DNA of 64,000 nucleotides from Pedobacter frigiditerrae (GCF_032678705.1 NZ_JAVTSS010000002.1:1612001-1676000); one strand, 5' to 3'; shown: positions 27,057 to 37,500, numbered from the stretch's first letter. The notes: generated by a model not told the origin, from the letters alone. Program-made: numbers and translations.

Positions 27057-28577
27057 CTATTTTAAGAGGTTAATGATATTTTCTGGAATACTGGAAATGT
27101 GAAATCCTAGGCTCGGAAGTATGTCTTCACGAATACTTTCGGAGGAAATGCCATTGGCTTTTAGTTCTAAGATACATTTTTCAAGATCCGTTAAAGCAAT
27201 GTCATCCTTTTCCGGTATCCCCGTGAAATCACTGTCTTGGTGGGACTGTCTGATTTGGTTTAACTGGGTGTTGACCATCTTAGAAATGAGCTTAAAAAGG
27301 GAAAGTTGGTTTTCATCGAAAGTCTTATATAATGAAGTGAGGAGTGCAAACTCAGGGTTGAGTTTAAGTAGAATGCCTTTGTTTGATGCTGTGCGTTCAA
27401 AAAGCTGTGCATTATTTTGCTTATTTTTGCCATTATATTTTTTGATACCCCGATTGAAATATTCACGTTCGGCTTCAATTTTCAGCTCATCGATATATTG
27501 CTCAAATGCATTTTTAAGGTCGTGAGGGATAACAATCTGGGATTTTGCCACATTGAGGTGCAATAGGTTGTCTATGCTGTTGCCAACATCGACTCTGAGC
27601 CTAGCCAGCTGAAGCCTAGGTCCCTTTCGTATTAGTCCATTCCAACCGCCAAAAAGAATAATCCGGTCAGCGCGATAGATATATATGCCTTCCATATCGA
27701 GTAACCCGCGGTTTTTGGTTGTCCAGATAGAGTGGCGTTCCTTGCTTTCATTTACGCTTCTCGCCGGTAGGATAAAACCTTCCATGCGTATCGTGTCGGT
27801 GCTGAAATTTTTCTGCTTATATTCCATCGGCCGAAAATCTTTTTGTTCGGTCGGGAACGGGTTAAATGAATCGATACGGTTGTTGTTTATCCTGATCTGC
27901 AAAGGGTTCTCCTTATGTTCCATGAAACGGTGAAACACCAATGAAAGATAATCAGATGTTACTTCGGTAATTTGTTTTTTAAGCGCATCTTGGCGATTTT
28001 CCGAACTTAGGTATTCTTCATATTTGTACAATCCTTTCCATACCACTATTGTGTTTGCTTGGAAATTATCGAAGGAGTTCAGGTGTAAAGCACTCAACTC
28101 TTGGTACTCGCTAAGCATTTCCTCGATTTCTTCGGCGGTGTTTATTTTGAGTTTCCAACCTTCTTCTTTTAAAATTGCCACGTCCCAAGTCCTGGCCGAA
28201 TAAGTTAAGGTGCCTTTCGGCCTAGATATCACAGAAAAACATCTTGTCTGGGAAAAGGATGCGGTTTTCATTCCCAACCCGAACCTACCAAGGTCGATCA
28301 GGCCACGAATGGCATCTGGGGACTTGCTAGGAAAACACATATTCTCTTTTAGCATTTTTTCGCTCATGCCTTTTCCATTGTCGGCCAAGTATAGCGTAAA
28401 TGGTTCCTTATCCATTCGAATCATCACTTCTAATTTATTGGCATCGGCAGAAATCGAATTGTCCATTAGGTCGGCAAGCGCGGTTTCTAGGGTATATCCC
28501 TGCTCGGCGATGGATTTGATTAGGAATTCAGGATTTGGGCTTACATCTTCAGTTTGGTCTGGGTTTTCGTTTTTCAT
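27057..28577 (-). CDS. MORC/Hsp90-like GHKL ATPase of a restriction cluster
   Basis: 506 residues. GHKL ATP-binding motifs are visible: the N box ADLMDNSISA (35-44), DNGKGM (66-71) and GRFGLGMK (97-104). The rest matches the length of prokaryotic MORC-like ATPases, with a transducer domain and a mostly helical C terminus. Such ATPases were described in operons with C5 methylases and Z1 helicases (Iyer, Abhiman and Aravind). They likely dimerise on ATP binding and act as DNA clamps. It begins 20 bases after the methyltransferase gene. Confidence 0.92.
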   Translation of the reverse strand: MKNENPDQTEDVSPNPEFLIKSIAEQGYTLETALADLMDNSISADANKLEVMIRMDKEPFTLYLADNGKGMSEKMLKENMCFPSKSPDAIRGLIDLGRFGLGMKTASFSQTRCFSVISRPKGTLTYSARTWDVAILKEEGWKLKINTAEEIEEMLSEYQELSALHLNSFDNFQANTIVVWKGLYKYEEYLSSENRQDALKKQITEVTSDYLSLVFHRFMEHKENPLQIRINNNRIDSFNPFPTEQKDFRPMEYKQKNFSTDTIRMEGFILPARSVNESKERHSIWTTKNRGLLDMEGIYIYRADRIILFGGWNGLIRKGPRLQLARLRVDVGNSIDNLLHLNVAKSQIVIPHDLKNAFEQYIDELKIEAEREYFNRGIKKYNGKNKQNNAQLFERTASNKGILLKLNPEFALLTSLYKTFDENQLSLFKLISKMVNTQLNQIRQSHQDSDFTGIPEKDDIALTDLEKCILELKANGISSESIREDILPSLGFHISSIPENIINLLK

Positions 28578-28597
28578 CTATAGAGCGTTAACGAGTT

Positions 28598-30193
28598 TTA
28601 TTGATTTTCCTGCGCCACAGGTTCTTCAAGTTGTTGAAAAATATGTCCAACCACTCCAGCAATCTGGTAGGCCAAATAGGGAGGGACTGCATTTCCTACT
28701 TGGTGGAACTGGGATGTTCGTGGTCCGCAAAAATAGTAGTTGTCCGGAAAGGTCTGGATCCGGGCAGCTTCCCTGACCGTTAGGCTCCTACATTGTGTAG
28801 GATCGGGATGGATATAGTAATGCCCATCTTTCGAAATATGGCTTGTGATTGTCTTTGCTGCTCTCCCAGCTAACTGCACTCGGAAACGATCTGCGAATTT
28901 TTTATCGTCAACTCCTTCCTTCACATTGGAATGGGCCGGTAGAAGCTCAGTTGGGAAGTCACTGAGCTTTGGTGATTGTTCCTTGATATTGCCAAAGCAC
29001 GCCACAAACATATATCTAAGAAGGTCACTGTCCATATGGGACCTGCAGGCGTGGTTAAGTACACCTTGGATCCGCGTATCCAAATACCAATCTGCAAGGT
29101 AACCTATTGCTAGCTCACCGGTAGGAAGGTAGTCGGCTCCTTTTCCAAATAGTGGGTTGTCCAACTGCAGCACATTTTGCCTTATATTGTCAGCGATCTG
29201 CTTGTCCATTTGGACTAACACCTGACTATCCAAAAGTCTTTTGATTACATTTTGCCAGTTTTCAAAGCTATCTTTGTTTTTTGAGAGTCCGCTGCGCAGG
29301 CGGGGCAGCGAACCAATTACAGATCTTACCGGAATTTCATCAGACTGTCCGATTATACCTGGATTAATATCTATATCATTTCGCACCCCCAAAAGGATCA
29401 CACGGTGTCTAGTCTGTGGAATACCATAATGCTCGGCTTGGATAACAAATTGTTTTGGTTGATAGGTTGGATTTCCGTAGATGTCGAAACCTTCTGGCAA
29501 GTTCACCAGAGAGTATATTTTATAACCTGGACAAACCTGTTCTATACGGTAGTTCTCCGGAAAACATGCTGCAGGGTCACCCAAATCTTGCAGAATTTTT
29601 TGAAAAACATGGTTTTCAGTAGTTTCCGCTGAGAGTATTCCCTTTACATTTTCCATAACGAATACAGCAGGACTATGTTTTGCAAGAATCCTAAGGTACT
29701 GTTTATATAGGCCGACTCGTTTATCAGTACCTTCATTTAAAATGCGTTCCTGCCGTCTCGATCTCCCCACAAGCGAGTACGCCTGACACGGAGGTCCTCC
29801 GATCAACAGCCAATTTTGCTCACCATTGAGTACCGCCCTAATCCTTGTGTCCACCTCTTCGTCTGAAACGGCATTTTGATCCTTTTCATCTGGGTCTCCC
29901 AATGTCCCGCACCAAGCCTCTCTTTCAGCATGATCAGCTTGTTCCGGCCAATTAGCATATAGCTGCTCAATACTTAGTAGCCCTCTTATAAAACTATAGT
30001 AGTCATCTGGAACTTGGCCATGATCGAACTGCCTATAAAAACTTCGGAGCCTTAATGTTTCATGAGCAAGCGTGTCTTTTTCAATGGAAAGAGCGATTTT
30101 GAACACTCTTTGATTTTCTTCGTTTATTAAGGCCGAAAATCCTTCTCCCAGCCCACCAGGTCCCGCAAATATGTCAATTATTGGAACGGCCAT
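28598..30193 (-). CDS. DNA (cytosine-5) methyltransferase
   Basis: 531 residues with the ordered C5-methylase motifs: DIFAGPGGLGEGF (7-19, SAM binding), GGPPCQAYS (132-140, catalytic C136), FVMENVKGI (178-186), YGIPQTRHRVILLG (256-269) and a C-terminal QVGNAVPP. The segment between motifs VIII and X holds a target-recognition region. It is the first gene of a six-gene minus-strand cluster and would mark self DNA for the MORC/Z1/DUF4420/AIPR machinery. The recognition site cannot be read from the sequence. Confidence 0.95.
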   Translation of the reverse strand: MAVPIIDIFAGPGGLGEGFSALINEENQRVFKIALSIEKDTLAHETLRLRSFYRQFDHGQVPDDYYSFIRGLLSIEQLYANWPEQADHAEREAWCGTLGDPDEKDQNAVSDEEVDTRIRAVLNGEQNWLLIGGPPCQAYSLVGRSRRQERILNEGTDKRVGLYKQYLRILAKHSPAVFVMENVKGILSAETTENHVFQKILQDLGDPAACFPENYRIEQVCPGYKIYSLVNLPEGFDIYGNPTYQPKQFVIQAEHYGIPQTRHRVILLGVRNDIDINPGIIGQSDEIPVRSVIGSLPRLRSGLSKNKDSFENWQNVIKRLLDSQVLVQMDKQIADNIRQNVLQLDNPLFGKGADYLPTGELAIGYLADWYLDTRIQGVLNHACRSHMDSDLLRYMFVACFGNIKEQSPKLSDFPTELLPAHSNVKEGVDDKKFADRFRVQLAGRAAKTITSHISKDGHYYIHPDPTQCRSLTVREAARIQTFPDNYYFCGPRTSQFHQVGNAVPPYLAYQIAGVVGHIFQQLEEPVAQENQ

Positions 30194-30381
30194 ATCTTTT
30201 TTAGTTCTTGATTGTTGAATTAGAAATTAGGAGTTAAAATTAACCAATAAAATGATGTACTGCAAGCAGAATTAAAAGAGCCATAAATCTCATTTTTATG
30301 TGGATAATGAAGGGCGCATAGTCAGTCAAATAGCACTTAGTTACAAGGTTGTCTTTTTATACGACAACTCTTGGCCTACAC

Positions 30382-32298
30382 CTATTCCAGGATAACTTCT
30401 TCCACAAGTTTTAAACCATCCTTTATTGCGGCTTTAGTTTTTTGATCTGAATATAAAATGGTGTCGATGTCGACACTTTGTAAAGCTAGGCCAGGAATTT
30501 TGGAAACTAAAAATCTAAGCATCTCTTCACCGCGATTGCATATGGAATTTCTGTTCCATACCTCATAACGGGCGATCTGGATTTCGTTGTAGGATCCTGT
30601 TTGAAACCTATGTCTTTTCTGTTCCCAACTACGATTTCCCAATGACGAATTTTTCCCGTTTTTTAGTATGGTAAGATTACCTAAGGTATTCAACATGACT
30701 TTTACTCCATGATGAATGTGCTCCGTTTTTAGGGATATGGACACCTCATTGACTTTTTCATGCCAATTTTCAATAAAATGCTGCGGTATTATATGCTCTA
30801 TAGTAGTGGATTCAAAATCTTCCAATGTTACTTTGTCATTTGTTTCCGCAAAGATCTTTTTCAAGTAATCTTCATATTCAAAAAGGAAGTATTTTAAGTT
30901 TCCCCACCTATGAAAACCTTTGGTCCCACGTTCGTAATTATAAAGACCATTGAAAAATTGCACCATATTTGCAGTAGGTACTGGGATTGCCAGAAGATTG
31001 TCCATGCGCTCCAATATTTCACTAATTGTGTATTCTGCGCGGAACAATTCTCTTGCCCAGCTCGCGAAGGTACGTTCGTCAATAACCCCAATGCCCTGGA
31101 TACGGTTTCTAAAGAATATGGCTTCAAGTTTATTGAGTAACTCGATCAGCTGAGAGACAGTTAGGCTATGGCTCATTAATTGGGTAAGGAAAATTCTGAT
31201 TTCTTTTCCTCTATTGAGTAGTAATATTTTGTTGAGTTGTTTTATTTTGGAATTATGTACATCGTACCATTTTGGTGCGAATGAGGAAAGGCTTTGGATG
31301 TAGGATTGTATTTTTTCAAATGTCACCTTTTCTTCTTTCGATCCAATTTCGTTTTCATATTGCTCAGGTCGATTGCAGAACATCTCGAATAATTTTTCTT
31401 CCGCTAGTTTTTCAGAAAAGACAGCCTCTTTGGGTGTTCTTAGTAGGGATAGGTGAGCTGATAAAAATTCATCTTCATCGAGTATGTTTTCAGGATTTCT
31501 GGCCAACCAACCATACATTACACCCCAAGATTGGTTGATTCTTTCGCGCAGATTTTTTCTGTCTTCTGTTGGTGACGGTAGCTTTTCGCAAAGGTGCATC
31601 AGTCTATTTTTTAGCTTTTCTAGGGTTGATAATGATTTGCCACGGTTGTTCATGGTTTCGAAAACCGCTTGGACGTCTAAATCTTTTTCAATCTCCCTAA
31701 AGTCAAACCTCAGTGCAGTAGTGATTTTTCTGAATAAGATTTCTCTCTCTGAATGCTCAATTTGCCCAATCTTTTCTGCAAAAAAGTTTTTTGCATAAGC
31801 CAAGTTCTTGCTGTACAAGTTGTAATGACTTTGATCAAATATAACGTTATCGTCTTCAAAAATCTTGTTAAGCAAGTAGGACTGGTTTCGATCAGAAGGC
31901 GAATAACTAAAGCGATAAATTTTGCTTTCGCCAGTTAGATTTGGCTTGTATAGATATGCTTTCTTCAAATCAGTACTTTCTTCGTTACAATATCCAGCTC
32001 CAGAGCGCTTTAGCAGCTCATAAAGCAGAATACTGATAGTGGTCAGCCGTTGTTGACCGTCGACTACACTAAAGAATGTTGTACCCGATAACCACTTTTC
32101 AGAATCAAGGGGCTCGCTAGCTTCAACATATATTGTGCCTGTGTAGTGTGGCCGGAATTCAGTTTCCTTAAACGGTATTTCTTGAATGTCGTCCCAAAGC
32201 TCACTTAGTTGTTTATGTTCCCATGAGTAGCCGCGTTGATAATCCGGTATCCTAAATATTTTTTGTCCAAAGAGTTCTGAGAGGTTAATTGCTTTCAC
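30382..32298 (-). CDS. GmrSD-type DUF262/DUF1524 protein
   Basis: 638 residues. The N-terminal DUF262 (GmrS-like) domain has IPDYQRGYSW (17-26) and the nucleotide-binding motif DGQQR (80-84). The C-terminal DUF1524 (GmrD-like) domain carries an HNH-type site EHIIPQH (501-507) and a following Asn-rich segment LGNLTILKNGKNSSLGN. Fused GmrSD proteins are type IV enzymes that cut DNA with modified bases, especially glucosylated phage DNA. It has its own 188-base upstream gap to the methyltransferase and a 212-base gap on the other side, so it appears to be a separate unit. Confidence 0.88.
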   Translation of the reverse strand: MKAINLSELFGQKIFRIPDYQRGYSWEHKQLSELWDDIQEIPFKETEFRPHYTGTIYVEASEPLDSEKWLSGTTFFSVVDGQQRLTTISILLYELLKRSGAGYCNEESTDLKKAYLYKPNLTGESKIYRFSYSPSDRNQSYLLNKIFEDDNVIFDQSHYNLYSKNLAYAKNFFAEKIGQIEHSEREILFRKITTALRFDFREIEKDLDVQAVFETMNNRGKSLSTLEKLKNRLMHLCEKLPSPTEDRKNLRERINQSWGVMYGWLARNPENILDEDEFLSAHLSLLRTPKEAVFSEKLAEEKLFEMFCNRPEQYENEIGSKEEKVTFEKIQSYIQSLSSFAPKWYDVHNSKIKQLNKILLLNRGKEIRIFLTQLMSHSLTVSQLIELLNKLEAIFFRNRIQGIGVIDERTFASWARELFRAEYTISEILERMDNLLAIPVPTANMVQFFNGLYNYERGTKGFHRWGNLKYFLFEYEDYLKKIFAETNDKVTLEDFESTTIEHIIPQHFIENWHEKVNEVSISLKTEHIHHGVKVMLNTLGNLTILKNGKNSSLGNRSWEQKRHRFQTGSYNEIQIARYEVWNRNSICNRGEEMLRFLVSKIPGLALQSVDIDTILYSDQKTKAAIKDGLKLVEEVILE

Positions 32299-32520
32299 TT
32301 ATCGAAGATTTGTCTGATTTTAATTTGTCAATATAGGTGTTTGATGTCTCTTGGACAACTTGTGTTGAAAAGTATGGCGTAGATTATAATCGAAAATATA
32401 GGTGCTCAAGAAATTTGGTAAGCAACAGGATATTGTTTGTCCCAAAATTATATAAAATTAAAAGCTAAAAGGCCAATCTTTCGATAGGAAATTTTTCAAT
32501 TTAATTTTCAATGAGATGTT

Positions 32521-32528
32521 TAACTTTG
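32521..32528 (+). promoter_or_regulatory. Bacteroidetes -7 box for the SEFIR/TIR gene
   Basis: TAACTTTG matches TAnnTTTG. It sits 18 bases before the ATG at 32547 and downstream of another in-frame ATG at 32511, which therefore would not be transcribed. No convincing -33 TTTG is found at the normal distance. It supports choosing 32547 as the start. Confidence 0.5.
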
Positions 32529-32546
32529 TGTCATAAGGGAAAATTT

Positions 32547-33509
32547 ATGAATGATATTGTTGAAGATAAGCTAGTTAAAGAGGAAACTATATTTGTAACT
32601 TATTGCTCCGACAACAAAGAGCATGCTGACAAAGTGGAACGCTTTGTTGCTAAGCTACGAATGGAGGGTTATAACGCAACGATTGATCAAATACTGATGC
32701 AGGACCACTCCAGCATTGATTTTAGAGATATGATGCATGGCCAATTGCAGAAGGCAGATAAAGTAATCGTAGTATTATCCTCCGAATACAAAGCAAAGAC
32801 CATCACGGAAAAAGGTGGTGTATGGATAGAGTATCAATTAATTAGGAAGCTAATTGATGAGGAACCAAAAAAGTACATTTTAGTATCATTTGACGGGTTT
32901 GGCGAAGAGCTAATACCACTTGCTTTCAAAGATAGGTTTGTTGTTGATTTACGGAATGCAGATAATTGGCAGAAATTGTATGCTAAACTAAATGATGAAC
33001 CTATGATAACTTTGCCTGCAGTTGGATTAAGAAGGCCAAAAATAGTTGCACGTGAAATAGAGCCTTATGAGGTGGAGCCGACATCAGTTTCTAATGCCGT
33101 AGAAGATTTCTTACCTACTGAAGGCCAGGCAGTTGTTATAGAAGTTCCTGAAAACAAAATGCCTAAAATAACATATGTTTACAATGGAAGCCCCATTAAA
33201 CCAATGTTTTTAACTGCCGCTTCTGAGACCTTAGCCGCCACCAGTTCTAAATTGTCATGGTCAATCTCAGTTAGAAGATTCTTGGACAAGGCAATTGAGT
33301 ATGATGTTGATATCCCCCACACTAATGTAATCTTTAATATTGGTGCAGGAGGTAATAAACGTAGTGGTTTTTTAGACAATTTAAGAGCTTTTTCTCCAGC
33401 CCAGCAATTTGAGATTATGAATGAGTTTTGCGATGAATATCACTTTGAACCAAAAGTACCAGAGCTAAAAAGGAAATTGGTTGAAACTTATGGTAAGGCT
33501 GCGGAATAG
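32547..33509 (+). CDS. SEFIR/TIR-domain protein with unknown C-terminal domain
   Basis: 320 residues from ATG 32547, preceded by AAGGGA at a suitable distance. The first 140 residues form a SEFIR/TIR-like domain: IFVTYCSDNKEHADKV at strand A, a segment IDQILMQDHSSIDF, KVIVVLSSEYK at strand D, and GGVWIE (E95), which resembles the GGVxxE of SEFIR proteins. A disordered linker (about 165-205) leads to a C-terminal helical domain of about 100 residues that I do not recognise. Bacterial TIR/SEFIR proteins in defence islands often degrade NAD or signal cell death; that role is inferred here. Confidence 0.75.
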   Translation: MNDIVEDKLVKEETIFVTYCSDNKEHADKVERFVAKLRMEGYNATIDQILMQDHSSIDFRDMMHGQLQKADKVIVVLSSEYKAKTITEKGGVWIEYQLIRKLIDEEPKKYILVSFDGFGEELIPLAFKDRFVVDLRNADNWQKLYAKLNDEPMITLPAVGLRRPKIVAREIEPYEVEPTSVSNAVEDFLPTEGQAVVIEVPENKMPKITYVYNGSPIKPMFLTAASETLAATSSKLSWSISVRRFLDKAIEYDVDIPHTNVIFNIGAGGNKRSGFLDNLRAFSPAQQFEIMNEFCDEYHFEPKVPELKRKLVETYGKAAE

Positions 33510-33580
33510 ATTTCGTGTTTCTGGTGAGATTTTACAGCCATCCCTACAATCACCGTATAAGAATTCGATATCATAGATTT

Positions 33581-33608
33581 GGCGAGCTATCTATTTTAAT
33601 AGCTCGCC
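33581..33608 (+). terminator. Strong hairpin after the SEFIR/TIR gene
   Basis: GGCGAGCTAT (33581-33590) pairs perfectly with ATAGCTCGCC (33599-33608) over an 8-base loop. It lies 72 bases after the stop codon at 33509. No long T-run follows, so termination may be partly factor-dependent. Confidence 0.6.
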
Positions 33609-33739
33609 AAAAGTAAATATGTGCTGACGAATACTGGTTTTATTGCGAACTGAAAAGCTGATTTTAAGGCATAGAGACCTAAGCTATGGATTGTTGCTTT
33701 TATTCCTCAATAAAAAGCTATATATTTAATTAAATAATT

Positions 33740-33840
33740 AAAAACCGTTACAAATACATTATGGGATTTCTTTGAAGGCTTGTAACTAGTTGATAAACAT
33801 ATTGTTAGAAATGGGTGGCGTCCGTCTGTTAATCGGATGG
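33740..33840. repeat. Left copy of a 101-bp direct repeat (ICE end-like sequence)
   Basis: This stretch aligns without gaps to 57407-57507 with nine differences in 101 positions (about 91%). It contains an inverted repeat GTTACAA (33747-33753) and TTGTAAC (33780-33786), and ends in a part that looks like the anticodon arm of tRNA-Asn (CTGTTAAT with a stem TCCG/CGGA). Similarity stops after 33840, where a short hairpin GGGG/CCCC (33839-33854) replaces the tRNA 3' half. The whole gap 33510-34123 has no gene; besides the terminator and this repeat I see nothing else in it. Confidence 0.8.
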
Positions 33841-34123
33841 GGTATTTTAGCCCCATAACAAAAAGCATTTATCAGCTTATAAGTTAGATAAGCTTATTTA
33901 GCTTGCATCCATCAAAAGTCATAGGCGGAAGTAATTAGACTATTGGCAGAACCATAAGCAATACCTAAGAATATTATTTCTAAACTAATCATTTACTTCG
34001 AAAGGTACATTAGCTTAGCTATTTTCTACGTTTTCTAGGGATTGCCATTATGCTTGACAAAAGATTAGACTTGAATACTGTCTAAATTTCTGCTTGTTAA
34101 ATTATTTTCTACATTTGTATCGG

Positions 34124-34441
34124 ATGAAATACCTAGCCATCATATTCTGTCTATACATGACGATGTTAACCCTTCTGCCCTGTCAGGATAGGGAGGATTT
34201 TACAGATGGCAAGGTAAGTAAGTCATCCGTCCAAAAAACAGCAAAAGGTGTTGAACATTATGGACAGGAAACATGTCCACCCTTCTGCACCTGTTCCTGC
34301 TGTTCGGTTTCACGGGATTTCATTCAGTCCAAGGCTGATAAGGTTATAGTTTACCATATTGAAATTCCCTACGGCGAATATCAAATGCCAGCAATTGCAG
34401 AGCAACCGCTAGACATTTACCAACCTCCGCAAATCTCTTAA
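34124..34441 (+). CDS. Small exported Cys-rich protein upstream of the metal RND pump
   Basis: 105 residues from ATG 34124 (a TTG at 34094 is unlikely). The N terminus MKYLAIIFCLYMTMLTLLPCQ is a signal or lipoprotein peptide. A central CPPFCTCSCC cluster could bind metal. It resembles the small proteins labelled DUF6660 that precede CusA-type pumps in Bacteroidetes, and its gene lies 73 bases before such a pump. A role as periplasmic metal-binding accessory is inferred. Confidence 0.7.
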   Translation: MKYLAIIFCLYMTMLTLLPCQDREDFTDGKVSKSSVQKTAKGVEHYGQETCPPFCTCSCCSVSRDFIQSKADKVIVYHIEIPYGEYQMPAIAEQPLDIYQPPQIS

Positions 34442-34514
34442 TACGTTTACATTTCTAAATTTTTGCCGCCAATTGATTGGACGGTAATTCTGTATGTATT
34501 AAATTCCATATTTC

Positions 34515-37500
34515 ATGTTTGATAAAATCATATCGTTCTCCATAAAGAACAAAATAACTATTGGGCTGGCTACCCTGGCACTTATCCTTGTCGGGATATA
34601 TTCTGCCTATCACCTTCCTATTGATGCACAGCCCGACATTACGAACAATCAGGTTCAAATTATAACCCAAGCCCCCAGTCTTGGCGCACAGGAAATTGAA
34701 CAGTTTATCACTGCGCCAATAGAACTGGCAATGGCCAATATCTCGGGGATCGTAGAAAAACGTTCCATCTCTCGGTCTGGGATATCTGTGATCACCATTG
34801 TATTCCATGACAACATCGATATCTATTGGGCAAGATCACAGGTAAATGCACAGCTAAAGGAAGCTGAAAATTCAATCCCAAAGGGATTGGGCGAACCTAT
34901 GCTTGCACCGATCACAACGGGACTTGGCGAAATCTACCAATATGTGATACATGCCAAGAAAGGCTACGAAGAAAAATATACAGCGACCGACCTGCGTACC
35001 CTGCAGGATTGGCTGGTGCGGACACAGCTTGCCGGAACCGTTGGGGTTGCCGAGGTGAGTGGATGGGGCGGCTATGTAAAGCAATATGAAATTGCCCTGG
35101 ATAACGATAAGCTGAACTCGCTGGGCCTTACCATTCCAGAAGTTTATGAAGCCCTTGAAAAAAACAACGAAAATACTGGTGGCTCCTATATAGAGCAGCA
35201 ACAGAATGCCTATTTTATCCGTGGCCTAGGACAGGTTCAGAACTTGGACGACATCAGAAAAATAGTAGTCAAAAACCGCAATGGTTCGCCAATATTGGTT
35301 CGTGACGTTGCTATCGTACAATTTGGAAGTGCCACTAGGTATGGTGCTGTAACACGGAACGGAGAAGGAGAAGTTGTAGCTGGTGTGACCCTCATGTTAA
35401 AGGGAGAGAATTTTAGCGAGGTTATCCAGAACGTAAAGGACAGGATGGCACAGGTACAGAAATCATTGCCCGAGGGCGTGGTAATCGAACCCTTCATTGA
35501 CCGGACAGAACTGGTGGGCAGGGCAATTGGAACGGTTAAACAGAATTTGCTTGAAGGTGCACTGATCGTAGTCTTCGTACTGGTGCTGCTGCTAGGAAAC
35601 TGGCGAGCAGGACTTGTGGTAGCCTCGGTTATTCCTTTGGCGATGCTTTTTGCATTTTCCATGATGCAGCTGTTCGGTGTTTCCGGAAACCTGATGAGCT
35701 TGGGAGCAATTGACTTTGGGCTGATCGTTGATGGTGCGGTAATCATTGTGGAAAGCGTGGTGCATCACATTACCACAGGACGATACCGAAAGGAAGGCAT
35801 ATTGAAACTTACTTCTGCACAGATGGATGTTGAGGTAAGGGACAGTGCCAGCAAACTGATGAAATCTGCCGCATTCGGACAGATCATTATCCTGATCGTG
35901 TATCTTCCCTTATTGTCATTGATCGGCATAGAGGGAAAGATGTTTAAACCAATGGCACAGACAGTGGCCTTTGCCATACTCGGGGCATTTATTCTTTCGC
36001 TAACCTATGTGCCAATGGCGAGTGCGCTCTTTTTGAGCAAGAACACTGCGCCCAAAAGAAATATTTCCGATAGGCTGATTGAGTTCCTGCAAAGAATTTA
36101 TCAAAGCGCACTTATTAGAATTCTGAAAATCAAAAAAATAACGGTTGCCATTGTAATTGCAGTTTTTGCCCTTGCGATATGGGCATTTTCCAATATGGGT
36201 GGAGAGTTTATCCCGACGCTGGAAGAAGGTGACCTTACCGTAGAAATCTCGATGATGCAGGGAACCTCACTTTCCGAAGTGGTAAAGATCTTTGGAAAGG
36301 CAGAAAAATTGCTTAAAGATAAATTCCCGGAAATCAAGCAGGCAGTTACCCGTATCGGGAGTTCTGAAATCCCAACCGATCCAATGCCAATGGAAAAAGG
36401 TGACATGATGCTCTCCATGAAGCCAAAAGATGAGTGGACTTCAGCCAGAACAAGGGAAGAGCTCATGGAAAAGATGGAAGAAGAACTCGCCATTATTCCA
36501 GGAATAAGCGTAGAAATATCCCAGCCCATGCAGATGCGCTTTAATGAGCTGATGACAGGTATCAGGCAGGATGTGGCCATTAAGATCTATGGCAGCGACC
36601 TTGATATTCTTGCCCTGCAAGCCAACAAAATTGCAAAACTGATCGCTCCAGTTGCAGGGGTAAACGAGCCCTATATTGAAAAGGTAAATGGATTGCCACA
36701 AATCCAGGTTACCTATAACAGGGATGCAATGGCTCAATATGGACTAAATATCCAAGATGTGAACATCATTCTAAAAACAGCCTTCGCCGGCAATGTGGCA
36801 GGGGTGGTTTTTGAAGGCGAAAAGCGTTTCGATATGGTGGTAAGATTAAATCGTGATCTGAGGGAAAATATATCGGGCGTAGAAAACCTGTTGATTCCGT
36901 TGCCATCTGGAAACAAAGTACCTTTAAACCAAGTGGCTACTGTTGAATTTAAGGATGCACCAGCACAGGTTTCCCGTGAAGGCGGTAATAGGAGAATATA
37001 CGTTGGCTTTAATGTAAAAGGTCGTGATATCGAAACTACGGTAAAAGAAATACAGGCAAAATTGGATAAAGAGCTTAAGCTGCCCAGTGGTTACTATACC
37101 ACTTACGGTGGGCAATTTCAAAACCTGCAAGCGGCCAAAGAAAGATTATCCATAGCCGTACCAGCTGCCCTAATTTTAATCCTATTACTACTTTATGTAA
37201 CCTTTAGATCGGTAAAGGATAGCCTTTTGATATTCACTGCTGTTCCACTTGCTTCAATGGGTGGCATTGCTGCACTGCTTCTTAGGGGAATGCCTTTTAG
37301 TATTTCTGCCGGTGTTGGTTTCATTGCACTTTTTGGAGTTGCGGTACTGAATGGGATTGTACTGATCGGTTACTTTAACCAGCTAAGGGACGAGGGGATG
37401 AGCGACATTTACCAAAGGGTAATGGAAGGAACAAAAACAAGGCTACGGCCTGTACTGATGACAGCCTGTGTGGCATCATTAGGGTTTTTGCCCATGGCAT

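Noticed and set aside
28210..28776. 188-codon open frame on the plus strand
   Set aside because: It is antisense to the MORC-like and methyltransferase genes, whose motifs are all intact.
33820..33854. Complete tRNA gene in the left repeat
   Set aside because: There is an anticodon-like arm but no TTCGA T-loop, no acceptor stem and no CCA.
34110..34117. TACATTTG as a -7 box for the small Cys-rich gene
   Set aside because: It is only six bases before the start codon and has no upstream -33 element at the right distance, so it would need a leaderless transcript.
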